Shown here piece after piece: positions 19,801 to 40,892 of a DNA stretch of 64,000 nucleotides. Both the position numbers and the translations under genes were made by a program. Source of the stretch: Okapia johnstoni (Eukaryota; Chordata; Mammalia; Artiodactyla; Giraffidae); NCBI GenBank assembly GCA_024291935.2, contig JAGTYA010000026.1, positions 8,102,001 to 8,166,000 of the forward strand. The letters run 5' to 3'. Each line of letters opens with the position of its first letter. Position 1 is the first letter of the stretch. Below the pieces are notes generated by a model. The model ran no database searches. It saw only the letters and a list, made by a program, of their open reading frames with translations, and was not told the origin of the DNA.

Positions 19801-22800
19801 AGGGCTTGGTCACCTCAACAGGACGGGGAAGGAAGACTCCAGGGTGGAGTTGGCTGAGGAGAGAGAGGGCATCAAGGAGTACCCACAGGAAAGTCTTCTG
19901 CGGATCAAAGACACTGCACTCCAGGGTTCTGTAGACAATGATGCTTACAAGCTTTGCAGGGAAAGGGGGACAGAGAAGTGGGGTCACAAGTAGAGGGAGC
20001 CTGAGGCTTTTGAGCCGGATGCATAGAGCCTGTTTGTTGCCATGCCCATGGCAGGCAGGGAGGGAGCGATACACACAGGTGTCTGCCTGCCAAGCTTCAC
20101 CCCTTACCTGCCCTAGTTCCTGCAGGTCCCAGGGCCTTCGCCTCCAGAAAGCCTTCCCTGAGCCCAGGTGTGGGCATCTTTCACCTGAGCAGGCTTCCCA
20201 GCACCTACCATAGTCTACACTGAGCTGTCTCTCCCTGACGACCCTTGAGGAACAGGCCTTGGCATCCACAGGGGCCCAGCACCACGTTGGTGGAGCTAAC
20301 CAATGGGGGTGTGGACCGACAAACGGACAGCTGGACAGACACCCACAAGTGTCTAACCTTTGCGGAGCCCAGACCTCCGATGCGAGTCCCCCATGTCCCA
20401 CTGACCCAGCCTCCCTTCTCCCTGATCCGGCCCACCTTGGGATCCAGGTCGAAGAAGCTGTAGTACTTGAAGCGCAGCCAGAGCGTGTCCCCGGCCTTGA
20501 CGCCCTGCTGCATGAGGCACCGCGACGAATCCAGCCACCTGGACCAGAGCACAGGCCGGGGGTCAAGGCCGAGCCGGGGGCAGCAGGGCAGGGTGGGGGG
20601 GTTGGGGGGGTGGACAGGGGCTGGGCTGGCTCGGGGGCAAGAGCACACACACAGGCAAGGGGGCCTGGGGACAGGGCCAAGCAGGCAGCGTGGGCTCTGG
20701 GAGCAGGACACGTGGCTTGTGACGCCAGGGCACATGCAGACCCGGCGGGCCGCGCACCTTCTGTGGAGCTGGGTCTTGTCCAAGAGGGAGCTGGGCCGAG
20801 GTAGGCGCTGCAGCAGGACGGGGTCCGGTGGGGGCTGTGGCCGGCTCAGCATGTGGTAGCAGGCCTCCGTCTGGGCGCTGTCTGAGAAGTGTGCTGGCAT
20901 CCCCCGGAACGACGCGGGGGCCACGCCTGGAATGCGGGTGGGGGTCAGCTAGGCCCGGTACCCCCCACCCACCCGGGCCTCTCCCAGGCCCCCCCACCCC
21001 GCCGAGGCTTCCCTGGGCTGCCCCGGCCTGCGCTCACCCCCGACCAGGACGACCTTGGTCAGGTCATACACCTCCTCCTCCGGCTCCTTTTCTTTCTTCT
21101 TCTTCTTCTCCTTCTCGGGAGTCCGGAGCAGAGACATCTCCTCAGGGTGGCGGATACCTGAGGGGAGCCGGGACGTCAAGGGAGGCCAGGGTCCTGCCCT
21201 GTGACCTCCCACCCCACCCATGGGCAGTTTGGGGTGGATGCCAGCCCCCCAAGCCAGAGGGGGAACAACAGCTCGACAGTGGCTGGGTCTGGCAAGGGAG
21301 GAGACCTTCCCCCTGGCTGGACCCTGGCAGGGGGCAGCGTGGGGGCCACCCAGGGACTCACTGAGGAGCCGGCAGATGGCCACCATGGCCTGGAAGAGGG
21401 GCTGGGAGAAGCTGGCGCGGAGGCGCAGGGCACGGCGGTTGGGCAGCCGCAGGGTGACGGGCCGGTGCTGGGGCCCGAAGAAGAGGCGGGCATCAGCCAG
21501 GATCCCGTATTTGTCCAGCGTCCAGTGGGTCTGCAGCAGCCATTGCCTTTTCTGTTCCCACCAAATGGCGTGGTCAGACCAGTCCTGCTTGCGTTCTGCA
21601 GGGCCACAGGCAAGGGCAACCATGTCAGCCTAGGTGGGCCCTGCCCCCAGCGCTGAGCACAAGCCTGGGATCCAGAGGTGGTAAGCACCCACTCCCCAGC
21701 CCAGGCCAGGCCAGGAGCAGGGCCAGGCTGGGGGTCTAGGACTGAGGTCGAGGCAGGACGGCTGTTTGCTGGCTAACCTGCTTGTCTCCTGGGCTCAGCT
21801 GCTATGGAGGGGAGTCACTTCCCAGGGGAGCCCCCAGCCCAGAACCCGGTGCCCCTGCCTCTCACACTCCAGGGCACTGGGCTTCCCTATCCAGCACCTC
21901 CTGTGTCCTCTTGCAAGTCCCACCTTCATGGCTTCTCTCCGGCATTTCCGGGAGCTTGGGAGGCAGAGGCGACAGCAGAGGGCCTGGGGGTTATGCCGAG
22001 CACACAGCAGCAGGCGCCCCGTAAAGAGCTAGTGGTTTCTAGCTCTATGACCTTAGCCAAGACCTGAACCTCTCTGGGCCTCAGTTTTCTAGTTCCTGAG
22101 ATGTGAGCGGCCATGGACACTGAACAGGGTCTGCCACAATGTGGCGAGTGCAAGGTGTCTGTGTCCAGCACGTGGCTGCATCAGTACAGAGCATGAGCTT
22201 TTGGTTAGAGATGTGAACACCTTGAGGTCTCACGCGGCCAGTGACGGAAGACACACACTCCCCTCTTGATCCTCCCCCCAGGGGCCTAAACTGGTGCCAG
22301 GTGAGCGTGAATGAGAGTCCCCTAGTGTCAGAGCCCATCCTGGGGAGTGGTCCCATCCCCTTCCCCAATTCCACCTCCTTCCAGCCTCCTCCTGCTCTGT
22401 TCTTGGTTTTGTGGCACCCACTCCCTGTCTCCTCCTGACCCTTTGCCCTTGTTTTCTCTCATTGGCCCCTCTCCAGGCCAGCCCCTGTCCTTCCCCATTG
22501 GTTCAGGGAGAGGACCCTCTTCTCCCTCCTTGGCCATGCCTTCTCCCAGGGTGAGGGGGGGGCCGGTCTCATCTAGTCTATGGCTTCGTCTTTCTGCCAT
22601 GAGCCTCAGGCCAGAAACCCACAAGCCACTGGCTAAGGGGCACATCCATTGGCTTCGATCATTCCAGAAACCTTTGTTTGCCTGCCTATGCGCCCAGCTC
22701 TGGGACTATGAATGCAACAATCCTGAGTTCCAGCCCCCCACGGGCTCCTCTTAACCTTGCTCTGCCTGACTCTGGGGGTGCTTTCCAGGTGGTGCTAGTG

Positions 22801-25110
22801 GTAAAGAATCCACCTGCCAGTTCAGGAAACATAAAGAGACATGGGTTTGATCCCTGGGTCTGGAAGATCCCCTGGAAGAGGAAATGGCAGCCACTCTAGT
22901 ATTTTTGCCCAGAGAATCCCCTGGACAGAGGAACCTGGCAGGCTACAGTCCATGGGGTTGTAAAGAGTTGGACACGACTTAGCACGCACACAGGCCTAAC
23001 TCTGGACAGAGGCGCCTGCTCCTAGCAGACCCTGTGGGTGGGGTGACAAGGGCCCTCCCGCTAGGCTGCCTCCCTTTCACTTTCAGCCACATTTCATCCA
23101 TGCCAGTCCCGCCTCCACACTCCACCTCCTATCCATCCTCACTGCCTCCAGCCTGCCCTGTTGGGAGGGACCTGCCTTAGCTGGACAGCCTCCTGCTGGG
23201 AACCCTTCGCTGCTGCTCTCCACCTCCAGGATGGAATCCCAAACACAGGACAGCAGAGCAGTCCCCCCCCAGCCTTGTCACACTCGAGTGTGTCCTTGTC
23301 ACACTCCAGGAGTCCTCCCTGGCCTAGAGCCCCCCTCCCCCAGCCTGTTCAGAACACGCCCTGTGCCCCAGTGTCTCGCCTAGCTCCTCCCTATTTGCGG
23401 CCCCCTCTCAGGATTCATGGGCTTCCCCTGTGGCTCAGCTGGTAAAGAATCCGCCTGCAGTGTGGGAGACCTGGGTTCGATCCCTGGGTTGGGAAGATCC
23501 CCTGGAGAAAGGGAAGGCTGTCCACTCCAGTATTCTGGCCTAGAGAATTCCATGGACTGTATATAGTCCATGGGGTCGCAGAGTCAGACACGACTGAGCG
23601 ACTTTCACTTCACTTCACTTGGGATTCATATTGTCCCGGGCTGGCTGCGGCCCCCCATGCTGGCTTTCCCTGTGCGGCAGCCCACCCTGGCCTTGAGCCG
23701 ACCCCTAAAGGGTGGGTCTCACCTGCCCAGCTGTGCTCCAGGCCCCAGATTGGCACTGCCAGCTTGGCTGAGCATCAGTGACTCTGAGGCCCTAAGGAGT
23801 GGGAGTCAATGGAGCAGGGACAGTATTTGCTGGGTGGGGGACAGGAGCTGGAGGGACTCGACCCTGGGGGCCCGTGGAGGAGCGGCAACCACTCCAGTAT
23901 TCTCGCCCGGAGAATCCTTTGGACAGAGGAACCTGGCAGGCTACAGTCCATGGGGTTGCAAAGAGTTGGACACGACTTAGGACGCACGCAGGCCTGACTC
24001 TGGACTCAACAAGGAGCACGCAGGCTCCTTGTTGAGGCTTCTTGCCTTGCCATGGACCGTCCCCCGGGGCCCGCTGGGCCTTCTCTTGGGGCATCTGGTC
24101 TTCACCCTCTCTGCCTTGCTCGGCCAGGCCTGCCTGAGCCTCGTCACCCAGTCTTCTGAGGGACCCTCTGCTCCCCACTTCTGCTTTCACAACCTCCTGG
24201 GGCCCTGCTTTCTGGAGGCTCCCCTCACTACCTCAGCCTTGTGGCCGGGCTGTCCGGGGGGGCCCCACACTCTCCACAAGCCACTGACCTCCCTCCTGGG
24301 CCGCATGTGGCGGGACGGGGGCTGGATGGGCCTGAGGCAGCCCGCACCCGCAGGGGCCCAGGTCGCAGGCTGGCTGGGCCTATCGTGGGCCTGCCTTCCG
24401 GCTCTGGCTATCAGAGCCAGCCCGCCGCCCTCTCAGGAAAGGGCAGCCGCCAGTCAGCAGGGATAGGCAATGAGAAGCCCCCTGTCGCTGGCCCTGCTCC
24501 CCTCCAGGGTTGATACCACAGGAGGCTCTGCTGTAACTTCCTGTGGGGGCAGGGCCGTCCCACCCAGGCTGGGGCCTGTCACCAGCATGCTGAGGGCTTC
24601 CGCCCAGGGACAGGGTGTGGGAGCAGGTCCCCGAGTCACCAGGAGCCCCCTCTGGCCTCCCCTTGACCCCCAGAATGGGACCTCAGCCTCAGCCCAGGCA
24701 AGGCCTCTCCTGGCCCAGAGGACTGTGGCTGGGGCTGGTCCTTGGGGTCTTAGCAGAACCAGCTGGCATGGAGGAAGGGAGGGACAACAGTGGGAGGGAG
24801 GGGAAGTTGAGTTGGGGAAATGTCTTTTTTGGAACCAAATGATTAAGCTGGTGCCTGAGTCACTGTGACTCCATTATCGAGGGCCACGCAGCAGGGCTGG
24901 CCCGGAAGCCCTGGGGGACCCGGTGGGCAGCAGCGGCTGTGGGCACTCACTGATCTCCTCCACAATCTTCAGGAGCACCCCACCGATGTGTGACTCCCCT
25001 GTGACGCGGAGGGTGAGCGACTCGGCCTCCGGGTCCTCCTCTCCTATAAACACACGCAGCTCCCAGGACGAGTCGATGTAGTCCCCGGTGGCTGTCTTCA
25101 TGCCCGCCAT
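7887..25110 (-). CDS. FERMT3: FERMT3, kindlin-3 (fermitin family homolog 3)
   Basis: Fourteen coding exons: 24951-25110, 21362-21595, 21038-21157, 20758-20926, 20436-20538, 10762-10869, 10470-10604, 10338-10387, 10106-10230, 9763-9869, 9344-9589, 8880-9004, 8159-8300 and 7887-8066. They total 667 aa, the length of the human protein. Kindlin-3 binds integrin beta tails together with talin and activates integrins in blood cells. The order is F0 ([20 protein letters not shown] start), F1 with a Lys/Glu-rich loop ([14 protein letters not shown]), F2 split by a PH domain (about 355-460, around [19 protein letters not shown]), then F3. The integrin-binding Gln-Trp pair is at 599-600 (NMRQWNVNW). 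A run of eight Gly sits in exon 9344-9589. Intron 6 is 9.6 kb and repeat-rich. The ATG in GCCATGG context is the conserved start. Confidence 0.96.
9630..9725. repeat. GC-rich minisatellite in a FERMT3 intron
   Basis: About three to four imperfect copies of a unit of roughly 25-27 bp built on GCCCCGCCCC and TGCCCCTGGCC, within the intron 9590-9762. It is also rich in GC-box-like sequence. Confidence 0.6.
11650..11847 (-). repeat. Bov-tA SINE
   Basis: Complete reverse copy ending in GAGCCACCAGGGAAGCC. In FERMT3 intron 6. Confidence 0.88.
12412..12545 (+). repeat. BovA monomer
   Basis: GGAAATGGCAACCCACTCCA to GACACGACTGAAGTGAC with an AGCAGC tail and no tRNA head. Confidence 0.85.
12714..12935 (+). 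repeat. CHR-type SINE
   Basis: GGTGGTCTAGTGGCTGAAAC head and a CAGGTTCCATCCCTGGTCAG box, followed by a long CAACTAAGA-rich 3' part. Confidence 0.75.
13530..13710 (-). repeat. BovB LINE 3' end
   Basis: Carries GTCGTGTCCGACTCTTTGCG and CATCGAGTCGGTGATGCC. The minus strand encodes the BovB reverse-transcriptase C-terminal motif [16 protein letters not shown]. Truncated at about 13710. Confidence 0.88.
14115..14312 (+). repeat. Bov-tA SINE inserted in L1
   Basis: CTGGTGGCTCAGATGGTAAA head and full BovA body. The flanking CAGTGCCTGCCC/TAGTGCCTGCCC words at 14098 and 14322 look like a target-site duplication. Confidence 0.85.
14477..14690 (+). repeat. CHR-1-like SINE inserted in L1
   Basis: GGACTTGCCTGGTCTACTGG head, CACCACAACTACTGAGCCC 3' part and an AATAATAATAA tail. 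An AATAGAATGGA word flanks both sides (about 14471 and 14684), consistent with a target duplication. Confidence 0.8.
15455..15590 (-). repeat. CHR-type SINE
   Basis: TTGAACCCAGG and ATCCTAACCACTACGCC blocks in reverse orientation. Confidence 0.75.
16230..16435 (+). repeat. Bov-tA SINE (5' truncated)
   Basis: Begins within the tRNA head (ACAGATGGTAAAGGATCTGC) and ends GACACTACTGAGCAACTAAA. Confidence 0.82.
16876..17005 (+). repeat. CHR-type SINE
   Basis: TTTTCCTGGTGGGGCAGTGG head and GGTCAGGGAACTAAGATCCC, followed by a run of about ten C. Confidence 0.8.
17578..17795 (-). repeat. Bov-tA SINE
   Basis: Complete reverse copy from CATGCTCAGTTGTGTCCAAC to GGCCACCTGGGAAGTCCC. Confidence 0.85.
18070..18165 (-). 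repeat. CHR-type SINE (diverged)
   Basis: GATCTTAGTTCCCTACCGAG and CTAGGGAAGTTCC in reverse orientation. Confidence 0.7.
18170..18970 (+). repeat. Old LINE-like segment
   Basis: The GAATTCATCACCAGTAGATC ... AAAGGAAGTCCTTCAGGCAG text resembles a widespread L1-related mammalian repeat. The subfamily is not determined and it has no open frame. Confidence 0.4.
19143..19260 (+). repeat. CHR-1-like SINE fragment
   Basis: 5' truncated: GGGTTCGACCCCTGATCC then GTGCACCACAACTGCTGAGC. Confidence 0.7.
19665..19795 (+). repeat. CHR-type SINE
   Basis: ACTTCCCTGGCGGTCCAGGG head and GGGGAACTAAGATCCCGCAT. About 640 bp from the FERMT3 exon at 20436. Confidence 0.82.
22785..22993 (+). repeat. Bov-tA SINE
   Basis: Full copy ending GACACGACTTAGCACGCACA. 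Its 3' end closely resembles the BovA at 23878. Confidence 0.85.
23416..23625 (+). repeat. Bov-tA SINE
   Basis: Full copy with a TTCACTTCACTTCACTT tail. Confidence 0.88.
23878..23995 (+). repeat. BovA monomer
   Basis: Headless BovA ending GACACGACTTAGGACGCACG, next to a perfect hairpin. Confidence 0.82.
24005..24036. repeat. Perfect 13-bp inverted repeat (hairpin)
   Basis: CTCAACAAGGAGC, six-base spacer, then its exact reverse complement GCTCCTTGTTGAG. Intronic. Confidence 0.9.
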
Positions 25111-25683
25111 GGCTGCGGCGGCGCTGAGGAGGGGGTGGGAAGGAGGTGAGTGGGCAGATGGGAGGTGGCCTGTGGTGCCCGGGACAGGCAAGGGGCCAGA
25201 GGGCAAGCCCGCAGGCCAGAGTGCCTCTGCAGCAGCAAGACCTGGGGAGCTGGGTTGTTCCAGGTGAGGAACTCAGACCCCTCTCTCCATCACAATGGTT
25301 GAGCTTCGTAAGGGCCCCTCAAGAGACCACATTGCCCAGCCCTCTCCCTGTGTGCAGATGGGAAGACAAGGCCCCGTAAGAGTAGGAAGGGGCTCCCCCA
25401 ACATCACCCAGCTCAGTGCCAGAGCTGGGCCCAACGTCCACCTGCTTGCCCAGCCAACAGCCCAGCCCAAGCCTGCCCAGGCAGCTGTCCACCCTAGAAA
25501 TGGTGAATCCAGGTCAGAAAACAGTCCCCATCAGGCCCAAAACTCAGCGCCACCACCCCAAAGCCGCTCAAGGGCCGTGGAAAGTCCAGGTTGCCACACC
25601 AAGAGAGGCTTGCTGGGCAGAGGAGGCTGCCAGAGGGCAAGGACGAAGAGGGTCCTTGGGCCTCCAGCTGCCGGCTGGCTTAC

Positions 25684-25830
25684 CTTGCCTGCAAGGGGCT
25701 GGGGCTGCGGCGGTTGGCTCGTCAGCCACTCCTGGCTGCAGCCCACACACCTGCAGACCAAGTGGCTGCAGCCCACACACCTGCAGACCGCTGCGTGCTT
25801 CCTCCCCCTCTGCTTTCTCTTTGGAGTTTC
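25684..25830 (-). other. FERMT3: Candidate FERMT3 non-coding exon 1 and promoter
   Basis: An acceptor (CCTCCTCAG) lies about 13 bases before the FERMT3 ATG, so a 5' UTR exon must exist upstream. The best donor is GGCAAG|GTAAGC with the exon ending at 25684. Upstream on the minus strand, a purine-rich GAGGGGGAGGAAG stretch (about 25797-25815) resembles PU.1/ETS sites expected for a haematopoietic gene. A 30-bp tandem duplication lies between. The transcription start is unknown. Confidence 0.45.
25733..25789. repeat. 30-bp tandem duplication
   Basis: A 27-base block starting TGGCTGCAGCCCACACACC appears at 25733-25759 and identically at 25763-25789. It lies in the putative FERMT3 5' exon/promoter. 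Confidence 0.9.
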
Positions 25831-26169
25831 CTTCAGAGGGCAGCCCTCGCTTATCAGGAGCAGGGCGTGCTCGGCCCCTCCCCAGGGCGGGCGCTGGGTG
25901 CAGGAAGCAACTGCCAACACAGCCCTGCCTCTGCTACCAGTAAGCACAGGAAGCAAGTGGGGCTTGTGGACCCAACACCCCACAAAGGGTCCCCTCGTTT
26001 GGAGGGAGGCTCGATTCAAACAAGAAAAGCCACCAGTTCGGGTTCCCTTGTAGGAAGCCATCTTCTTTTTCAGGCCTGTCATGAGGTGGGGTCTTCCGGC
26101 TGCCAAGAGCAAGAGCAGCGGCATTGAAAGGATGAGATCTGGGTTATTTAGGGACCTGGCAGGTCAAGC

Positions 26170-26312
26170 TAGAGGCTTCCCAGGTGGTACAGCGGCAAAG
26201 AATCCGCCAGCAATGCAGGAGACGTGGGTTCAATCCCTGGGTTGGGAAGTTCCCCTGGAGAAGGAAATGGTAACTCACTCCAGGATTCTTGCCTGGAAAA
26301 TTCCATGGAGAG
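26170..26312 (+). repeat. Bov-tA SINE (3' truncated)
   Basis: AGGCTTCCCAGGTGGTACAG head to TTCCATGGAGAGAGCAGG. Confidence 0.82.
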
Positions 26313-26477
26313 AGCAGGTCAAGTCAGCTCAAGCCCAAGAATGCCTTTTATCACCACAAAGTAGATCCTTAAAGGCCCCAAGGGAAACAACTTTCTTAAG
26401 TCTTTCCTGTTCCCAGTAAGGGCCTATTTTCCTGCCAACCTCAGAGCTGCCCAGGGGAACAGATGAACAGAAAGTGA

Positions 26478-26685
26478 GAGTCAAGTCACTCAGTCATATT
26501 CAACTCTTTGCGACCCCATGGACTGTAGCCTACCAGGCTTCTCCGTCCACAGGATTTTCCAGGTAAGAGTACCGGAGAGGGTTGCTATTTCCTTCTCCAG
26601 GGCCTCTTCCCAACCCAAGGCTCAAGCCCGGGTCTCCCGCATTGCAGGCAGACGCTTTACCCTCTGAGCCTGTGGGCCCCTAATG
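26478..26685 (-). repeat. Bov-tA SINE
   Basis: Reverse copy: GTCATATTCAACTCTTTGCG to ATTGCAGGCAGACGCTTTAC. Confidence 0.85.
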
Positions 26686-27552
26686 ACTGCCCCCACGCCT
26701 TGAAGTCTCAAGTCTTCAGACTTGCCACCTCTCTCTGTCCCTCCACCCGTATCATGCCCATCTGGGGCCAGTGCCCATGAGGCTCACTCCTGTTCCGCCC
26801 CTATGCAAACGTGACTTGGAGGGCTCCTGGTGGCCCGTCTTTCTGGTGCATCAGGATGTAAGCTTCAGGAGAGCAGGGCCTTACATTCACCCCTGGGTCC
26901 TGCAGAAATTCAGCCTTTCCAGGCAATCAATTTGGGGATGGAAATTGACCAGAAGCTGAAGAGACCGTAGTACCAAAGGTGTTGCAGAATCCCCATGGAG
27001 GGTTGTGTCACCCTGACGGGGGAGGCCACCAGCAGGGGTAGGAGGGAGGCGAGGGCAATTCCTGGGGGAGGCCAGCTTCAGCTTATGCAAAGTCAAGGCA
27101 GCAGGAAGTACAGCCAGCTGCTGGCTTCAGCAGGTTGCTAGCCCCAAAGCTTCACTCTTGGAGCAAATGAGGAAGTTTTAGTCCAGCCCCAGAAGCCACC
27201 CCAGTCCAAGACGAAGGTTTTTAGAAAATTTCCTGCAGCTGTGGAAAAGTGTAATTAAAACCTACTTTAAGCTCAGTTGAGAGCAGAACAAACATACAGC
27301 AGCTGAGGGCTTTCAATCTCTCCAGTAGGGAAGTCTGAAGCATCTCCTGCAATGGAAGTTGGGTTTTGGTTCTTGGATGGGACCCACTGTTCTCTGATCA
27401 AACTGGCTTCTGGCTTTGAGTGTGGAGAACTGACAGCATGGGAATCACCTGGAAGTTCACCTGACCCTCTGGAGCTGGAGCCACTCTGGGTCAGGTCATC
27501 TCAAGTTGTCCACTGGGCAACGGCACCACCTAGCGGCCACATTGAGAGGCAG

Positions 27553-27748
27553 TGAGTCACTCAGGCGTGTCCGAAACTGCCACCCCCTGGACTGGACAGG
27601 CTCCTCTGTCCATCGGATTCTCCATGCAAGAATACTGGAGTGGGTTGCCATTCCCTTCTCTAGGGGATCCTCGTGACCCAGGGATGAAATCTGGGTCTCC
27701 CTCACTGCAGACAGATTTTTTACCTTCTGAGCCACCAAGGCAGTGGAA
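27553..27748 (-). repeat. Bov-tA SINE
   Basis: Reverse copy ending TCTGAGCCACCAAGGC, with an internal deletion in the TTTGCGACC block. Confidence 0.82.
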
Positions 27749-27940
27749 CTGAGAAAAGCTCACACCCACCCCACCATTTAGGGAGAGACAGAGCATGCCT
27801 GATTCCTAGTAGTCAGTTGGCACTCACACCTCTTCCAATCCAGGCTGTGATTCCTGCAGGACAGATGCTTCAGTCTTTTGGTTAAAAAAAAAAAATTGCT
27901 TGGAGACATAACAATGTATAACCACGCCTGACTGACTTGT

Positions 27941-27946
27941 TTTATT
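27941..27946 (-). terminator. STIP1: STIP1 poly(A) signal AATAAA
   Basis: Canonical AATAAA on the minus strand, about 365 bp after the STIP1 stop codon. This sets the 3' UTR to roughly 27920-28310. Confidence 0.75.
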
Positions 27947-28310
27947 GGAGAAGAGGACGTGGAGTTAACAATGTGAATGAAGACAGTTGGGACCTGAGGT
28001 TGGGAAGAACACCCTCCCCTCCCCATACAAGCCCACTGCCCCAAATAAAAAATAACCAACTATGGGAGAGCAGCTGAGACAGCGACTGGGGGACAGGGGA
28101 AGGACCATGCGTGTGCTGGGAGGGCCCAGACGCAGCAGCTGCACGGATACGCGAGTATAAGTCTCTGAATCTTCCATGTAGGTTTGTATAAATATATAGA
28201 TACGCTGTTCACTTGTCTCCCCTTCTCTTTCTTCTGCTCCGTGCTGCGTGCCGCGGTCCCAGCTCCTCTTTCCATGTGAGGGCGAAGGGAAGGGGATGAT
28301 GAGCAAGTCA

Positions 28311-40335
<12,025 letters not shown>

Positions 40336-40501
40336 AGCCCTGTCCGGAATCCCGTTGAATAGACTCCGTCGGCTCCGCGTTCCCAACCGCACGCGCCGCC
40401 TTCTGGAACCTACTAGAAGCTGCCGGGACCCCGAAATCCCGCCTCTTCCTCGCCGGCTCACTGGTCGCTCTCCTCTAGGAGGCTTTCTAAGGTTTCCTAC
40501 T

Positions 40502-40796
40502 ATTGGCTTGAAGTCTAGCCCATCATCTTTGCTTCTCTCTTATTGGACAGCGGGGAGAGTCCTGCCTCCTCCGCGTTTCGATACTGGACATTGCTCTGAA
40601 AGCCCTACCCATCATATACTCTACGATTGGAGGGAGGGGCGGACCTCTGCGACACCGATTGGTTACTTAGCCCGCCAATCATAGCCGCGCTGGCCGCGCC
40701 CATTGGTCCTGTTCTTTCTGGAAACTTCCACCTCTCCTATTGGGCTGACAGACTCCGTGACAGAACCGCCTTAAGATTTAAAAAAATTTCAATTGG
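40502..40796 (-). promoter_or_regulatory. Cluster of eight CCAAT boxes upstream of STIP1
   Basis: ATTGG (CCAAT read toward STIP1) occurs at 40502-40506, 40542-40546, 40626-40630, 40658-40662, 40702-40706, 40739-40743 and 40792-40796. A CCAAT in the opposite orientation is at 40675-40679. This suggests NF-Y binding. Confidence 0.6.
40716..40728. promoter_or_regulatory. Consensus heat-shock element upstream of STIP1
   Basis: TTCTGGAAACTTC fits the inverted nTTCnnGAAnnTTCn consensus of the HSF1 trimer exactly, about 380 bp upstream of the STIP1 ATG. STIP1 is known as a heat-inducible HSF1 target; function here is inferred. Confidence 0.65.
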
Positions 40797-40855
40797 TCGG
40801 TAAGTTGCAGACACTTTGCTCTGATAGGTTTAAACTGCTGCCCTTCAAAGAGCAG

Positions 40856-40857
<2 letters not shown>

Positions 40858-40887
<30 letters not shown>
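40858..40887. repeat. Poly(T) run of about 30
   Basis: About 30 uninterrupted T residues immediately upstream of the STIP1 promoter cluster. It is either a retroposon tail (no adjoining family recognised) or a simple repeat. The length may be unreliable in assembly. Confidence 0.8.

Positions 40888-40892
<5 letters not shown>

Larger units (their letters stand above)
10870..20435 (-). other. FERMT3: FERMT3 intron 6, 9.6-kb repeat-filled intron
   Basis: The intron lies between the coding exons ending DLDPK (20436) and starting TDPVRL (10869). No exon was recognised inside it. It is A/T-rich compared with its flanks and holds L1 pieces, a BovB 3' end, Bov-tA/BovA and CHR SINEs. Roughly 15.6-16.2, 16.45-16.85, 17.0-17.5 and 19.27-19.66 kb show no family I can name. 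Confidence 0.8.
21596..24950 (-). other. FERMT3: FERMT3 first coding intron
   Basis: The intron separates the F0-encoding first coding exon from the second. It contains two Bov-tA SINEs, one BovA monomer, a MIR-like element (about 22010-22120) and a perfect 13-bp-stem hairpin at 24005-24036. The rest is unassigned GC-moderate sequence. Confidence 0.75.
25900..27920. other. FERMT3-STIP1 intergenic region
   Basis: Same-strand spacer between the FERMT3 5' end and the STIP1 3' end. It holds three Bov-tA SINEs (26170-26312, 26478-26685, 27553-27748). No gene was recognised; 26.7-27.5 kb appears unique. Confidence 0.6.

Noticed and set aside
19766..20680. 304-codon minus-strand open frame
   Set aside because: It includes the FERMT3 exon 20436-20538 in a different frame plus introns. 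The kindlin peptide in the proper frame explains the region.
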